Shown piece after piece: positions 19,753 to 27,784 of a stretch of DNA of 47,126 nt (within the stretch, counting starts at the first letter, position 1; each line of letters starts with the position of its first letter). The stretch comes from a virus, in the IMG/VR virus record IMGVR_UViG_3300032523_001802, positions 1-47,126 of that record; one strand, given 5' to 3'. The notes beneath the pieces are model-generated. The model searched no databases, was not told where the DNA came from, and worked only from the letters and a program-made list of their open reading frames with translations. Position numbers and translations under genes: made by a program.

Positions 19753-21735
19753 CTAACTTGCGAACTGCCATGCTCTTCTGGCTTCCTGTTCGGCAATTTC
19801 GTAAATATCGTTACCTAAAAGACCACTAAAGGCGGTTACGCATTCAGCCCTAAAAACAATATTTCTATTTTCGGCATCAATAACTGGCAGTGAACCAAGA
19901 TATGCCATATTGATAAGTGAATATGTATTTTGGTTAACTTCTTTTATTCTCAGCATTTGGGCATCAAGTTGAGCGTCAACATCTATCTGTTTTAAACTCT
20001 TACTAGAAATTTTTGTTTTGCCCGCTTCTTGAATTATTGTTGACAATATTGGTCGGATATCTTCATCCATTTGTTTATCCCAAATATCGGTAATAAAAAT
20101 AGTGCCGACATCTAGATTGCCCAAGACAAGAGATTTTTTGGCTTTAATACCTGACGCTTTTTCCATCACCACTCGTTGTTGACGTTCAATCGTTCGCTCA
20201 AGACTTCTATTCAAGATTTCAGTCCATCTTTGAAGTGCTAGGTTTTCGTTCTTGGTTTCAATTCCACCAAATGCATTTGCTGAAAGTTGACCTTCGGGGA
20301 CTGGGGCTGCCGCTGTTTGTGGTGCAGCGCCAGCCTCTGCGGCTAATGCGCCAGACATAGTGTCAGGTGCTGGTTGTTGTTGTGGGGCTAAAGGACTTGG
20401 CATACTTCCATCTGGGGCCATTTGCATTTCTGGTGGCATCCCTGGCGCACCTGGCGCACCTGGCATCCCCGGAACTGCCGCCTGTGGTTGTTCCATTTCT
20501 TTTTCGGTGTTAGCAATTGGAGTAAGGTTTGGATTCATGAGTAGGGAGTCCGCCAAATCACTCTTAACTGTTTTTCTACCAGTTGCGGTTCTGTATTCGT
20601 TAGGGCTAACTAACCCAACATTGAATTCATCCATAAAATAACGAGTGCGTTCCTGTTTGTAAAGAATCAAGATTGGAACATTGCTTGTATCAAAATCAAC
20701 ATAATTGACATCGTCGAGTTCGTCAAAGGCTCTTGCTAGTAAATCCAAATGCGGGAGCATTGTTTCGTTCCAAAAAACCCGATGTTCTTCTGCGGCATTA
20801 GAAAACGTTCGTCCAGAAGCATTGCCAATAACTGATTCAGGTACTCCAAAAGCGGCAAGAATTTCTTCTTTCTGGATTTGTCTCATCTGCACATAAGACG
20901 CATCTCTTGGGGTTGCTGATGTGTCTACAAAATCAACACCATCATCTGCGGCAATTACTGTTGTTGCTCCAGCGCGGGTTAAATTCCCCCTGAACCTATT
21001 ACGTAACTCATCTTTGTCGTCTTCGTCAATTTCTCCCTTGACGACAAGGATGCCACCCGGACGACCATCGTTTAGTAAATAGTTTCTATTATAAACTTTT
21101 GCAAGATTTTCAATTTCAATTGCGATACCGGCAGATTCCATGGGCGTTAATGATAGGTATGGGTCTAGCGGGTGAGGTCTTCTAATCCACAAAACATCAT
21201 TTGGCTTTAGAATTATTTTTTCGCCAGTAGGCATTGCAACCTCAAAACCAGAAACAAAAGTTTTAGGGTCAGGGATTGGTGCCGTGTGTTGTGGTGGCAA
21301 TAGGTTTAATGCCATAATTCTTCCGTCGCGCCCGCGTATTTTTTCTATAAATGCCCCACGAGAACTCATCAGTAGTTGTGAAGTAAGGCGATATCTAAAA
21401 ATAAAAGCGTTTTCACCAATATTGCTTTTTGTATTAAGAATTTCAATTAATGGATTATCTAACGCTCTTCGACCTATCAATATTTCGCCGTCACGTGAAT
21501 TTTCTTTTCTTAAGATGATTGGGAGTCTTGCCTGATTGCCAGCAATTGCATCTATACACCGTGTTACCCAAGTAACTTTTTGAAAACCCTCCCTGTATGC
21601 CCTTTCAATATCCCACATATCGCGATATGGTTTTCCAGCAAATCCTGGATTTTGGGCGACTGGAGCACCAGGCCCAATACTCTTAATCTCATACGGCTGC
21701 TTACCCGACTTGTTATTAAATGAATTCCACGCCAT
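19753..21735 (-). CDS. Portal protein (HK97-type) with Pro/Gly/Ala-rich linker and extra C-terminal domain
   Basis: This encodes 660 aa and starts two bases after the stop of the 59-aa membrane protein gene. Residues about 40-400 match HK97-type portals: W-V-T-R-C-I-D-A-I-A-G, the N-L-L-P-P stretch, D-V-L-W-I-R-R, S-L-T-P-M-E-S-A, and the helix with I-L-A-A-F-G-V-P-E-S-V-I-G. The portal forms the dodecameric ring through which DNA enters and leaves. Residues about 414-490 are a low-complexity linker rich in Pro, Gly, Ala, Met and Gln. A further 170-residue helical domain follows, so the protein is longer than the usual 400-500 aa. It lies directly upstream of the prohead protease, as is usual, while the terminase is on the opposite strand. 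Confidence 0.93.
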   Translation of the reverse strand: MAWNSFNNKSGKQPYEIKSIGPGAPVAQNPGFAGKPYRDMWDIERAYREGFQKVTWVTRCIDAIAGNQARLPIILRKENSRDGEILIGRRALDNPLIEILNTKSNIGENAFIFRYRLTSQLLMSSRGAFIEKIRGRDGRIMALNLLPPQHTAPIPDPKTFVSGFEVAMPTGEKIILKPNDVLWIRRPHPLDPYLSLTPMESAGIAIEIENLAKVYNRNYLLNDGRPGGILVVKGEIDEDDKDELRNRFRGNLTRAGATTVIAADDGVDFVDTSATPRDASYVQMRQIQKEEILAAFGVPESVIGNASGRTFSNAAEEHRVFWNETMLPHLDLLARAFDELDDVNYVDFDTSNVPILILYKQERTRYFMDEFNVGLVSPNEYRTATGRKTVKSDLADSLLMNPNLTPIANTEKEMEQPQAAVPGMPGAPGAPGMPPEMQMAPDGSMPSPLAPQQQPAPDTMSGALAAEAGAAPQTAAAPVPEGQLSANAFGGIETKNENLALQRWTEILNRSLERTIERQQRVVMEKASGIKAKKSLVLGNLDVGTIFITDIWDKQMDEDIRPILSTIIQEAGKTKISSKSLKQIDVDAQLDAQMLRIKEVNQNTYSLINMAYLGSLPVIDAENRNIVFRAECVTAFSGLLGNDIYEIAEQEARRAWQFAS

Positions 21736-21737
21736 AT

Positions 21738-21917
21738 TTACTCAGCGCCCAAAATGTAACCAAATATGCCGCACGATAAACCTGCCACCAGGAAGCCAAT
21801 TGGTGGTGCTATAAGAAATCCTCCAATTGCACTAAACAGTATAAATGAAAACATTAGGGTATTTGCGAAGGTAACACGGTTGAGTTTAGATTTTAAGAAA
21901 AGTAGTACTTTTTTCAT
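21738..21917 (-). CDS. Small two-helix membrane protein upstream of portal
   Basis: This encodes 59 aa from the ATG at 21917, with a GGTGAG ribosome-binding site just upstream, and ends two bases before the portal start. The first 19 residues are basic (M-K-K-V, then several Lys and one Arg). They are followed by two hydrophobic segments at about 20-37 and 39-56, separated by P-P, with G-A-E at the end. This is the first gene of the minus-strand head operon. Size and topology fit a holin-like or membrane-anchoring protein, but the real holin candidate lies near 45.5 kb. Function unknown. Confidence 0.72.
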   Translation of the reverse strand: MKKVLLFLKSKLNRVTFANTLMFSFILFSAIGGFLIAPPIGFLVAGLSCGIFGYILGAE

Positions 21918-21974
21918 TACTCACCAACTTAGCGTATTTTGTGACATAATGATAGAACTCATTGGAGATTAATT
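21918..21974. promoter_or_regulatory. Divergent promoter region between head operon and terminase operon
   Basis: This 57-base gap separates the leftward membrane protein/portal operon from the rightward terminase gene, so both operons should start here or nearby. It is AT-rich and holds CATAAT on the plus strand and TATCAT on the minus strand as -10-like hexamers, with no strong -35 boxes. GGAG lies seven bases before the terminase GTG, and GGTGAG precedes the minus-strand ATG. Confidence 0.5.
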
Positions 21975-23279
21975 GTGAATGACTGGAATAAAGTTTTAGA
22001 ATATCTTGAACCTAAAAAACCACTTTTTTGCCCTGAAACACCATCCATAAATCAAAGAGTTTTTTTAAGAACATATTCAATTGAAGCACTATTTGGTGGT
22101 GCTGCTGGCGGCGGCAAATCATCAGCATTACTAATGGCGGCCCTACAGTACGTTGATGTGCCTGGTTATTCAGCACTTTTATTGCGTCGCACATTCGCTG
22201 ACTTGTCTTTACCTGGAGCATTAATGGACAGATTTAGGACATGGATGGGCCAATATGATGACGTACATTGGAATGCAAATAGTTTTGTTGCAACATTTCC
22301 GTCTGGGGCAAGAATATCTTTTGGTTACCTGAATAATGTCGGAGACTACATGCGGTATAAGGGCTCGGAATTTCAATTTATTGGGATGGACGAGGTCACC
22401 GAAATCCGAGAAAGTGACTATAGATATCTTTTTTCTCGGTTACGTAGACCGGCAAGCGGACCCTTGTCTGAGGTTCCATTACGGATGAGGTGTGCATCTA
22501 ACCCAGCACCCAATTGGGTTAGGCAGCGTTTCATTGTTGAGGGCAAAGAAAAACAACGGGTCTTTGTCCCCTCAAAACTTACTGACAATCCAGGCATTGA
22601 TGCGGTTTCTTATAGGCAGTCACTTTCGGCTTTGGACCCAGTTGAAAGACGGAGGCTTGAAGAGGGAGACTGGTGGTCAACAACGTTGGGGACAATGTTT
22701 GAAAGAACCTCTGTAGTTATTATAGATAATAATGAACTACCACCAATTGCGTCAACAGCAAAAATTGTTCGTTTTTGGGACCTCGCAGCAACCGAGCCAT
22801 CGGATAAAACCCCCAACCCCGACTGGACTGTTGGTACTTTAATGCTTTTTGACCAAGGTATTGGTTATGTTTTGGATGTTAAGCGTGCTCGTTTAAAGAA
22901 CGAAAAAGTAGAACAATTCATCGCACAGACAGCATATGAAGATGGTTTGAGTGTACCTATCAGGATGGAACAAGAGCCAGGCTCTTCGGGTAAAGCGCTT
23001 GTGGACCAGTTTGCTCGGTATGTTTTGCCTGGTTATGATTTTACGGCAATCCGCTCAACTGGCGACAAAGTTACGCGAGCGCGCCCTTTTGCTGCAGCAA
23101 TGGCAAACGGGAATATTCGTGTAATTAGGGGGTCTTGGCTATCTGATTGGATGGACGAACTTGCATCGTTCCCCGAAGCGTCGGACCACGATGACCAAGT
23201 TGACTCGGCTGCTGGTGCCTTTGCACATTTAACAGGACTCGGGTTGCCACAAAGGAAAAAAGTCAGTATAGTCGTTTAG
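21975..23279 (+). CDS. terL: Terminase large subunit
   Basis: This encodes 434 aa from a GTG start with GGAG seven bases upstream. The ATPase domain has Walker A G-G-A-A-G-G-G-K-S at 41-49 and Walker B F-I-G-M-D-E with D139 and E140. The C-terminal RNase H-like nuclease domain has R-F-W-D269-L-A and the late H-D-D-Q-V-D cluster at 405-410. TerL powers DNA packaging through the portal and cuts the concatemer. It opens the plus-strand operon and is divergent from the portal; no small terminase gene is recognisable beside it. Length and motifs are complete. Confidence 0.95.
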   Translation: MNDWNKVLEYLEPKKPLFCPETPSINQRVFLRTYSIEALFGGAAGGGKSSALLMAALQYVDVPGYSALLLRRTFADLSLPGALMDRFRTWMGQYDDVHWNANSFVATFPSGARISFGYLNNVGDYMRYKGSEFQFIGMDEVTEIRESDYRYLFSRLRRPASGPLSEVPLRMRCASNPAPNWVRQRFIVEGKEKQRVFVPSKLTDNPGIDAVSYRQSLSALDPVERRRLEEGDWWSTTLGTMFERTSVVIIDNNELPPIASTAKIVRFWDLAATEPSDKTPNPDWTVGTLMLFDQGIGYVLDVKRARLKNEKVEQFIAQTAYEDGLSVPIRMEQEPGSSGKALVDQFARYVLPGYDFTAIRSTGDKVTRARPFAAAMANGNIRVIRGSWLSDWMDELASFPEASDHDDQVDSAAGAFAHLTGLGLPQRKKVSIVV

Positions 23280-23317
23280 GTTAATTACTACTAACTTACT
23301 AACTATCAAAGGAATTT

Positions 23318-23824
23318 ATGACCATACAAGAAAAGAACCTCAATTTCGTCAACGAATTTGCATCTTACCTAAACAATCTTGATGCCGTTTTGACGGATGT
23401 TTCAAAATCGGAAATACAAATTATGGAATTAGCGGAATTGCTTTTAAAGTTAAACCAGATGAAACGTGATTTTTCTGTTATCTACGATTCTTTTTCGCAA
23501 AAAGTTATGAACTCTATGGGAGATTCTTCATTAATAGAACTTCCATCTGGTGGTTCTATTGAGAAAAAAGGCGCCACCGAACGCAAGAAATGGCGTCATC
23601 CAGAATTGGCCACTCGTGTTGCTGAGAGATTGTCAGAAATGTCGGTTGATATGGATACTGGCGAAGTAGTTCTAGATGCTCAAGGCATGGTTGTTAAGTT
23701 GCTTGATTATGCGGCGGTTTCTTATTGGCGCGTTGGAAAATTAGGCGAAATTGGTATTAATCCAGACTCTTATTGTGAGCAAGGCGATTATAAAACAAAC
23801 CTAATTGTGAAAGCGGGTAAATAA
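23318..23824 (+). CDS. Hypothetical protein next to Rad52-like gene
   Basis: This encodes 168 aa with AAAGGAA upstream. The N-terminal 70 residues look helical with heptad-like spacing, and a central stretch reads I-E-K-K-G-A-T-E-R-K-K-W-R-H-P-E. No catalytic motif is visible. Its stop overlaps the Rad52-like start as TAATG, so the two are probably translated together. I recall similar small proteins next to phage annealing proteins, which suggests a recombination accessory role; this is weak inference. Confidence 0.75.
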   Translation: MTIQEKNLNFVNEFASYLNNLDAVLTDVSKSEIQIMELAELLLKLNQMKRDFSVIYDSFSQKVMNSMGDSSLIELPSGGSIEKKGATERKKWRHPELATRVAERLSEMSVDMDTGEVVLDAQGMVVKLLDYAAVSYWRVGKLGEIGINPDSYCEQGDYKTNLIVKAGK

Positions 23825-24465
23825 TGAGCAATATGTATCAATTACTAACAGAGCCGTTCCCTCAGGAAATGGAAAAAAAACTAAACAAGGGTGGCGTAAG
23901 TCTTACGTATGTGCCCGTTAGTGAAGTCATCACCCGATTGAACAAAATTATTGGTGTGGAAAATTGGTCTTATAAGGTCGTGACATGGCAACAACTTGGC
24001 ACATCAATAGTTGCTCACGTAACACTCGTAGCAGACATTGAAGGAAAAACCATTAGTCGTGACGGTGTCGGTGGTCAAAAAATTAAGTTAAGCAAGAACC
24101 AAGAACCATTAGATATTGGTGATGAACTAAAGGGTGCTGTTTCTGATGCTCTAAAAAAAGCAGCACAGACACTTGGTATTGGTTTGTATCTTGCTCGTTC
24201 GGGTGAAGCAATGGAGATTGAGCAAGTCATTGATGCATCAAGCGAACCGCTAAGTCAGCATGAAGAAAGTTGGGAAAAATTCAAACAGGTTTCCAAGTCT
24301 CTAGACAAAGCCCAAAAAGAACAATTAAACATCGCATGGAAACAAGAGTTTAAAGACGCACCAAAACCAACTTCTGCAAGCGAAGTCACCGAAAGTGTTC
24401 TTGGATTTTTGCACACCGAAGCAGTTCGTCTTCAAATGGGTGGGCAATATGTTGAGTCCAAGTAG
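23824..24465 (+). CDS. Rad52-family single-strand annealing protein
   Basis: This encodes 213 aa. The N-terminal 145 residues match the Rad52/Rad22 family: T-Y-V-P-V-S-E-V-I-T-R-L-N-K-I-I-G, N-W-S-Y-K-V, a beta region ending R-D-G-V-G-G, then D-E-L-K-G-A-V-S-D-A-L-K-K-A-A and L-G-I-G-L-Y. Such proteins anneal complementary single strands during phage recombination and concatemer formation. The C-terminus is charged and variable. The downstream nuclease gene overlaps its end, making an annealase-nuclease pair comparable in principle to Red beta/exo. Confidence 0.9.
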   Translation: MSNMYQLLTEPFPQEMEKKLNKGGVSLTYVPVSEVITRLNKIIGVENWSYKVVTWQQLGTSIVAHVTLVADIEGKTISRDGVGGQKIKLSKNQEPLDIGDELKGAVSDALKKAAQTLGIGLYLARSGEAMEIEQVIDASSEPLSQHEESWEKFKQVSKSLDKAQKEQLNIAWKQEFKDAPKPTSASEVTESVLGFLHTEAVRLQMGGQYVESK

Positions 24466-25240
24466 CGAGAACCTACAACCACCACCACATTTATCTCCGT
24501 CATCATTGGCGACTTTTGAACAATGCCCATTAAAATTCAAATTTAATAAAATTGATTTAATTCCTGATGCTTCAGGTAAGGAAGCATTGATGGGCAATTT
24601 TGTGCACGACGTGCTTGAAATTTTTTACAAGTTGCCGCCAGATGAAAGAAATATTCAGTATGCGCGGATTATCGCAACCGACTGTTGGGCGAACAAGGGT
24701 TGGGGTGAAAAAATTACACAACTACTTAGAAGTGCGACAGATGTTAAAAAAATTCGTTGGCAGGCTTGGTTCTGTATTGAGAATTTATGGCTTGTTGAAG
24801 ACCCTAAATTAATTAATCCAGTAGGCATAGAGCATGAACTTAATTCGTCACTAGATGGTGTTGTGTTAAAAGGTTTTATTGATAGATATAGCAAAGACGA
24901 AAACGACAGTTTGGTTATTAGCGATTACAAAACTGGCAAAACCCCAAACAAACTTTGGTTGTCTGACAAATTTGAACAGTTACGAATTTATGCTGCATTG
25001 ATGAATGTCACACAATCTTTTCGTACGTCAACACTTGAATTGATTTACCTTAAAGACGGAGTTAAGTTTGTTGAAAAAGTTACAGACGAATCCATAATTA
25101 GTGCTATTGATAGAATCAAGAAAATTAAAACAGCGATAGATGAAAGATGTGTTTCTGGGGTTTTTGAGCCCAAAAAATCAAAACTGTGCGATTATTGTTC
25201 ATATAAATCAATCTGTCCTTTATGGGGTAAAAAATCATGA
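24449..25240 (+). CDS. PD-(D/E)XK nuclease with Cys cluster (RecB/Cas4-like)
   Basis: This encodes 263 aa from the ATG at 24449, which overlaps the annealase gene by 17 bases; a longer start at 24395 would overlap it by 71. Family features are S-L-A-T-F-E-Q-C26-P near the N-terminus, H53 in N-F-V-H-D, G-F-I-D145-R, and S-D159-Y-K161-T-G-K. The C-terminal cysteines C247, C250 and C256, with C26, form the pattern of an iron-sulfur-stapled RecB/AddB/Cas4-like nuclease. It probably resects double-stranded ends to feed the neighbouring Rad52-like protein. Confidence 0.87.
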   Translation: MLSPSSENLQPPPHLSPSSLATFEQCPLKFKFNKIDLIPDASGKEALMGNFVHDVLEIFYKLPPDERNIQYARIIATDCWANKGWGEKITQLLRSATDVKKIRWQAWFCIENLWLVEDPKLINPVGIEHELNSSLDGVVLKGFIDRYSKDENDSLVISDYKTGKTPNKLWLSDKFEQLRIYAALMNVTQSFRTSTLELIYLKDGVKFVEKVTDESIISAIDRIKKIKTAIDERCVSGVFEPKKSKLCDYCSYKSICPLWGKKS

Positions 25241-25764
25241 GTTATGAGGAAATATTAAATGATGATGCTTTTGCTCGTCTTGTTTCAGAAGATGTAAAAA
25301 ATAAAGTTTCGTCATCACAAAAACAAATTTTATTAAATCCTAAAAATTTAGAACGATGGAGAGATGCCCTGCTTTTTCTTACCGGCAACCTAGTAGACCA
25401 ATTGCGCAATATTGAATCAGATGCCATAACCGACGCGGAACGCTATACGGATATGGGGGAAGTAATGCTCGTACAAGAAGCGGCAGTGTTTTACCAAAAT
25501 AAACAAAACAAAATTGCAAGGTTTAAATTTCATGTGGATAGACGTATTGACGAAGTTGTTTCTTTAATTGAAAAAAATGAAATTCCAAAAGATTATTCAT
25601 TGACCACACCGGACCCGTTGGTTGATTTTTATAGAAAAGCAATTACTACTCATAGGTCTTTAATCCATGAATATGATTTCGAAGAAACACCAATTGACAG
25701 GTCTCTTTGGGCGGCCCTTGATGGGAGATGGGAATTTCCTAAAATTAATGTTGATTCTTTGTGA
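25237..25764 (+). CDS. Hypothetical protein in recombination block
   Basis: This encodes 175 aa, starting by ATGA overlap with the nuclease gene. It is helical and charged throughout, with N-L-E-R-W-R-D-A-L-L-F-L and V-D-R-R-I-D-E-V-V stretches. No catalytic motif, membrane segment or zinc cluster is visible. Its stop overlaps the HNH gene start, so it is embedded in a coupled DNA-processing operon. Function unknown. Confidence 0.75.
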   Translation: MSYEEILNDDAFARLVSEDVKNKVSSSQKQILLNPKNLERWRDALLFLTGNLVDQLRNIESDAITDAERYTDMGEVMLVQEAAVFYQNKQNKIARFKFHVDRRIDEVVSLIEKNEIPKDYSLTTPDPLVDFYRKAITTHRSLIHEYDFEETPIDRSLWAALDGRWEFPKINVDSL

Positions 25765-26069
25765 TTCGAAAAAGAAGTAAAAAAAAAGAACTTGAATACG
25801 AGTTACGACGGCCTTTTGTCCGTCAAATATTGGACAAATACCCAAATTGTCAGGCGTGTCCCATATTTGCCAAGCATGACAAATTGATTACTTACGTAAG
25901 GCTCCAGTCAACGGATGTTCATGAAATTGTCAGAAGGTCTCAGGGGGGGTCAATATTAGACGAAAATAACGTTTTAGCCGTTTGCCGTAAATGCCACAGC
26001 CGCATAGGTAATTATCCTGCTTTGGCTTTTGAGTTAGGTTTAGCAAAACATGGATGGGATAAGAGTTAA
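25761..26069 (+). CDS. HNH endonuclease
   Basis: This encodes 102 aa from a GTG start that overlaps the previous stop as GTGA. The HNH fold shows C30-x2-C33, then D-V-H54-E55-I-V, N70, and C75-x2-C78-H79. The two CxxC pairs should bind a structural zinc and the His/Asn/His set a catalytic metal. Small HNH proteins near terminases often take part in cos-type packaging cleavage. A homing or recombination role is the alternative. The compact size argues against a free-standing intron endonuclease. Confidence 0.87.
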   Translation: MIRKRSKKKELEYELRRPFVRQILDKYPNCQACPIFAKHDKLITYVRLQSTDVHEIVRRSQGGSILDENNVLAVCRKCHSRIGNYPALAFELGLAKHGWDKS

Positions 26070-26089
26070 ATCTAGGCTAATGTAGGTTC

Positions 26090-26644
26090 ATGTTGCCTAC
26101 TAAAGTCATGGGTTTAGATTTATCGTTAACATCTACTGGTGTTTGTCTGCTTGGAAAACCCTTTTCTATTAATAGCAAGAACAAAGGCGTAAAAAGATTA
26201 ATTGAAATATCCGAAAGGGTGCTACACACTGCCGTTCTTGAAAAACCACAAGTCATTATGCTTGAAGGCTATTCTTTTGGGTCCAAATTTAGCAGGGCTC
26301 ACTCAATAGGTGAACTGGGCGGTGTTGTAAAATCTGTTCTTTATCAAAATGGTTTTACCGTTATAGATGTTCCGCCAACATGCCGAGCCAAATTTGCAAC
26401 AGGTAAGGGCAATGCATCGAAGATTGAGGTCATGCTCTCTGTTTCAGAATTTGCAAAGGTTGAATTTTCTGGTGCGAGCGCTGATGATTTATACGATGCC
26501 TGGGTATTGGAACAAATGGGTTTAGCAAAATTGGGTTTATCGGAATTCCTATGGTCAAAAATACAGTTGTCGTCGTTGGACAAGATAGATTGGACTCCAT
26601 TACTGCAATCGTTTGATAAAAAGGTGGTTTTAAATGACTCGTAG
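26090..26644 (+). CDS. RuvC-like Holliday junction resolvase
   Basis: This encodes 184 aa with AGGTT just upstream of the ATG. The RNase H-like fold shows G-L-D10-L-S-L-T-S-T-G, V-I-M-L-E59-G-Y-S-F-G, G-E-L-G-G, and the acidic A-D-D-L-Y-D136-A motif. These acidic residues would bind catalytic metal for resolving branched DNA before packaging. The last 40 residues extend past the core. It follows the annealase, nuclease and HNH genes, completing a recombination set. Confidence 0.88.
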   Translation: MLPTKVMGLDLSLTSTGVCLLGKPFSINSKNKGVKRLIEISERVLHTAVLEKPQVIMLEGYSFGSKFSRAHSIGELGGVVKSVLYQNGFTVIDVPPTCRAKFATGKGNASKIEVMLSVSEFAKVEFSGASADDLYDAWVLEQMGLAKLGLSEFLWSKIQLSSLDKIDWTPLLQSFDKKVVLNDS

Positions 26645-26972
26645 TTTTCCAATTAGTCAAGTCGACATTGAAGAAGAATTATTGCGCTTAATAGATTTGC
26701 TTGAAAATGAAACCGAAGTTTTTGAGGTCCTAGCACTAGACGCTGCAAAAAAGGAAGCACTATATAGGTCAAATTGGGCCAAAGAGTATCTAGCCGCAAA
26801 AGGTTCAATTAAGGAACGAGAGGCTTGGGCAGATTATAAAATGGACCAACAAAATTTTGATTTTAAATGTGCCGAAGCGTTGGTTAAATCAAAACGAGAA
26901 AAATTATTATCACTTCGTACATCGATGGACTCAATGCGAACCTTGAATGCAAACGTTAGGGCACAGGTGTAG
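26634..26972 (+). CDS. Small helical hypothetical protein
   Basis: This encodes 112 aa, starting inside the end of the resolvase gene with AAAGGTGG upstream. It is predicted to be almost all helix, with W-A-K-E-Y-L-A-A-K-G-S-I-K-E-R-E-A-W-A and a C-terminal K-S-K-R-E-K-L-L-S-L-R stretch. Proteins of this type recur beside phage resolvase and recombination genes, but no function is known to me. A DNA-recombination accessory is a guess. Confidence 0.78.
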   Translation: MTRSFPISQVDIEEELLRLIDLLENETEVFEVLALDAAKKEALYRSNWAKEYLAAKGSIKEREAWADYKMDQQNFDFKCAEALVKSKREKLLSLRTSMDSMRTLNANVRAQV

Positions 26973-26974
26973 GT

Positions 26975-27775
26975 ATGGTAGAGAATATCCACCGTTCGCT
27001 AAAAGGTTTAATAGTTTCAGTTGACTCGTTATTGAATCTTGACAACAATCCAAGAAAAGGCAATATTGACGCAATTGCTGCATCGTATAAAGAGTTTGGG
27101 CAAATTAAACCCATAGTTGCGAAAAAAAACGAAGATGGTACATCTACAGTGATTGCTGGAAACCACCAATTAATGGCTGCCAAAAAACTTGGTTGGGAAA
27201 AAATTGCATGTATTTTTCTTGAAGGTGACGACAAACGCGCAATTGCGTTTGCGTTAGCCGACAATAGAACCATGGAGTTGGGTTATACCGATGATGATTT
27301 ATTGCATCAAATGCTGGTTGATGTCTCTAGTGACTATGGTTCGCTATGGGACAATTTGGGTTGGGACGAATTTGAAATAGCGGCTATTGACGAAAAAGCA
27401 ACACGCAAAGAAGTTAATTCATCAAATAATGATTATTTTACACCAACGATTATTGACCCACTAACGTCTGCATTAATAGAAAAAACAACCGAAGAATTAA
27501 AAAACTTAGTGAAAACTGACGAAGACGACGGCAAGTCAAAAATTATGGCCGATGGTTCTTTGGACCAAAACGATATAGCAATTAGGGGCTCGACTATTGC
27601 TTTACCCAATTCCGCACCACAAGCAGTTGTCCAATACACGATTGTTTTTGACAATCCACAGCAACAAGCAAAATGGTACGACTTTGTTCGGTGGCTGAGA
27701 AGTAATCCAAGCATTGATGGCAACACAACAGCAGAACGCTTGATGAATTTTGTTGATGAACATTGTGAAATTTGA
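26975..27775 (+). CDS. ParB-like nuclease-domain protein (first of two)
   Basis: This encodes 266 aa with AGGTGTAGG upstream. Residues 1-110 match the ParB/sulfiredoxin fold: N-N-P-R-K-G, F-G-Q-I-K-P-I-V, V-I-A-G-N-H-Q-L-M-A-A-K-K-L-G, and A-L-A-D-N-R. The C-terminal 60 residues form a separate domain of the Y-T-I-V-F-D-N-P-Q-Q-Q type. It sits immediately upstream of a PAPS-reductase-like gene. ParB-fold proteins paired with such enzymes are known as DndB-like or IbrB/IbrA-like sets. Likely a DNA-binding or nucleotide-hydrolysing partner rather than a plasmid partition protein, since no ParA is present. Confidence 0.87.
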   Translation: MVENIHRSLKGLIVSVDSLLNLDNNPRKGNIDAIAASYKEFGQIKPIVAKKNEDGTSTVIAGNHQLMAAKKLGWEKIACIFLEGDDKRAIAFALADNRTMELGYTDDDLLHQMLVDVSSDYGSLWDNLGWDEFEIAAIDEKATRKEVNSSNNDYFTPTIIDPLTSALIEKTTEELKNLVKTDEDDGKSKIMADGSLDQNDIAIRGSTIALPNSAPQAVVQYTIVFDNPQQQAKWYDFVRWLRSNPSIDGNTTAERLMNFVDEHCEI

Positions 27776-27784
27776 TAAACAGTA

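Noticed and set aside
21766-21972. A 68-codon plus-strand frame just before the terminase
   Set aside because: It is antisense to the better-supported 59-aa membrane protein, which has a good start, membrane segments and operon position.
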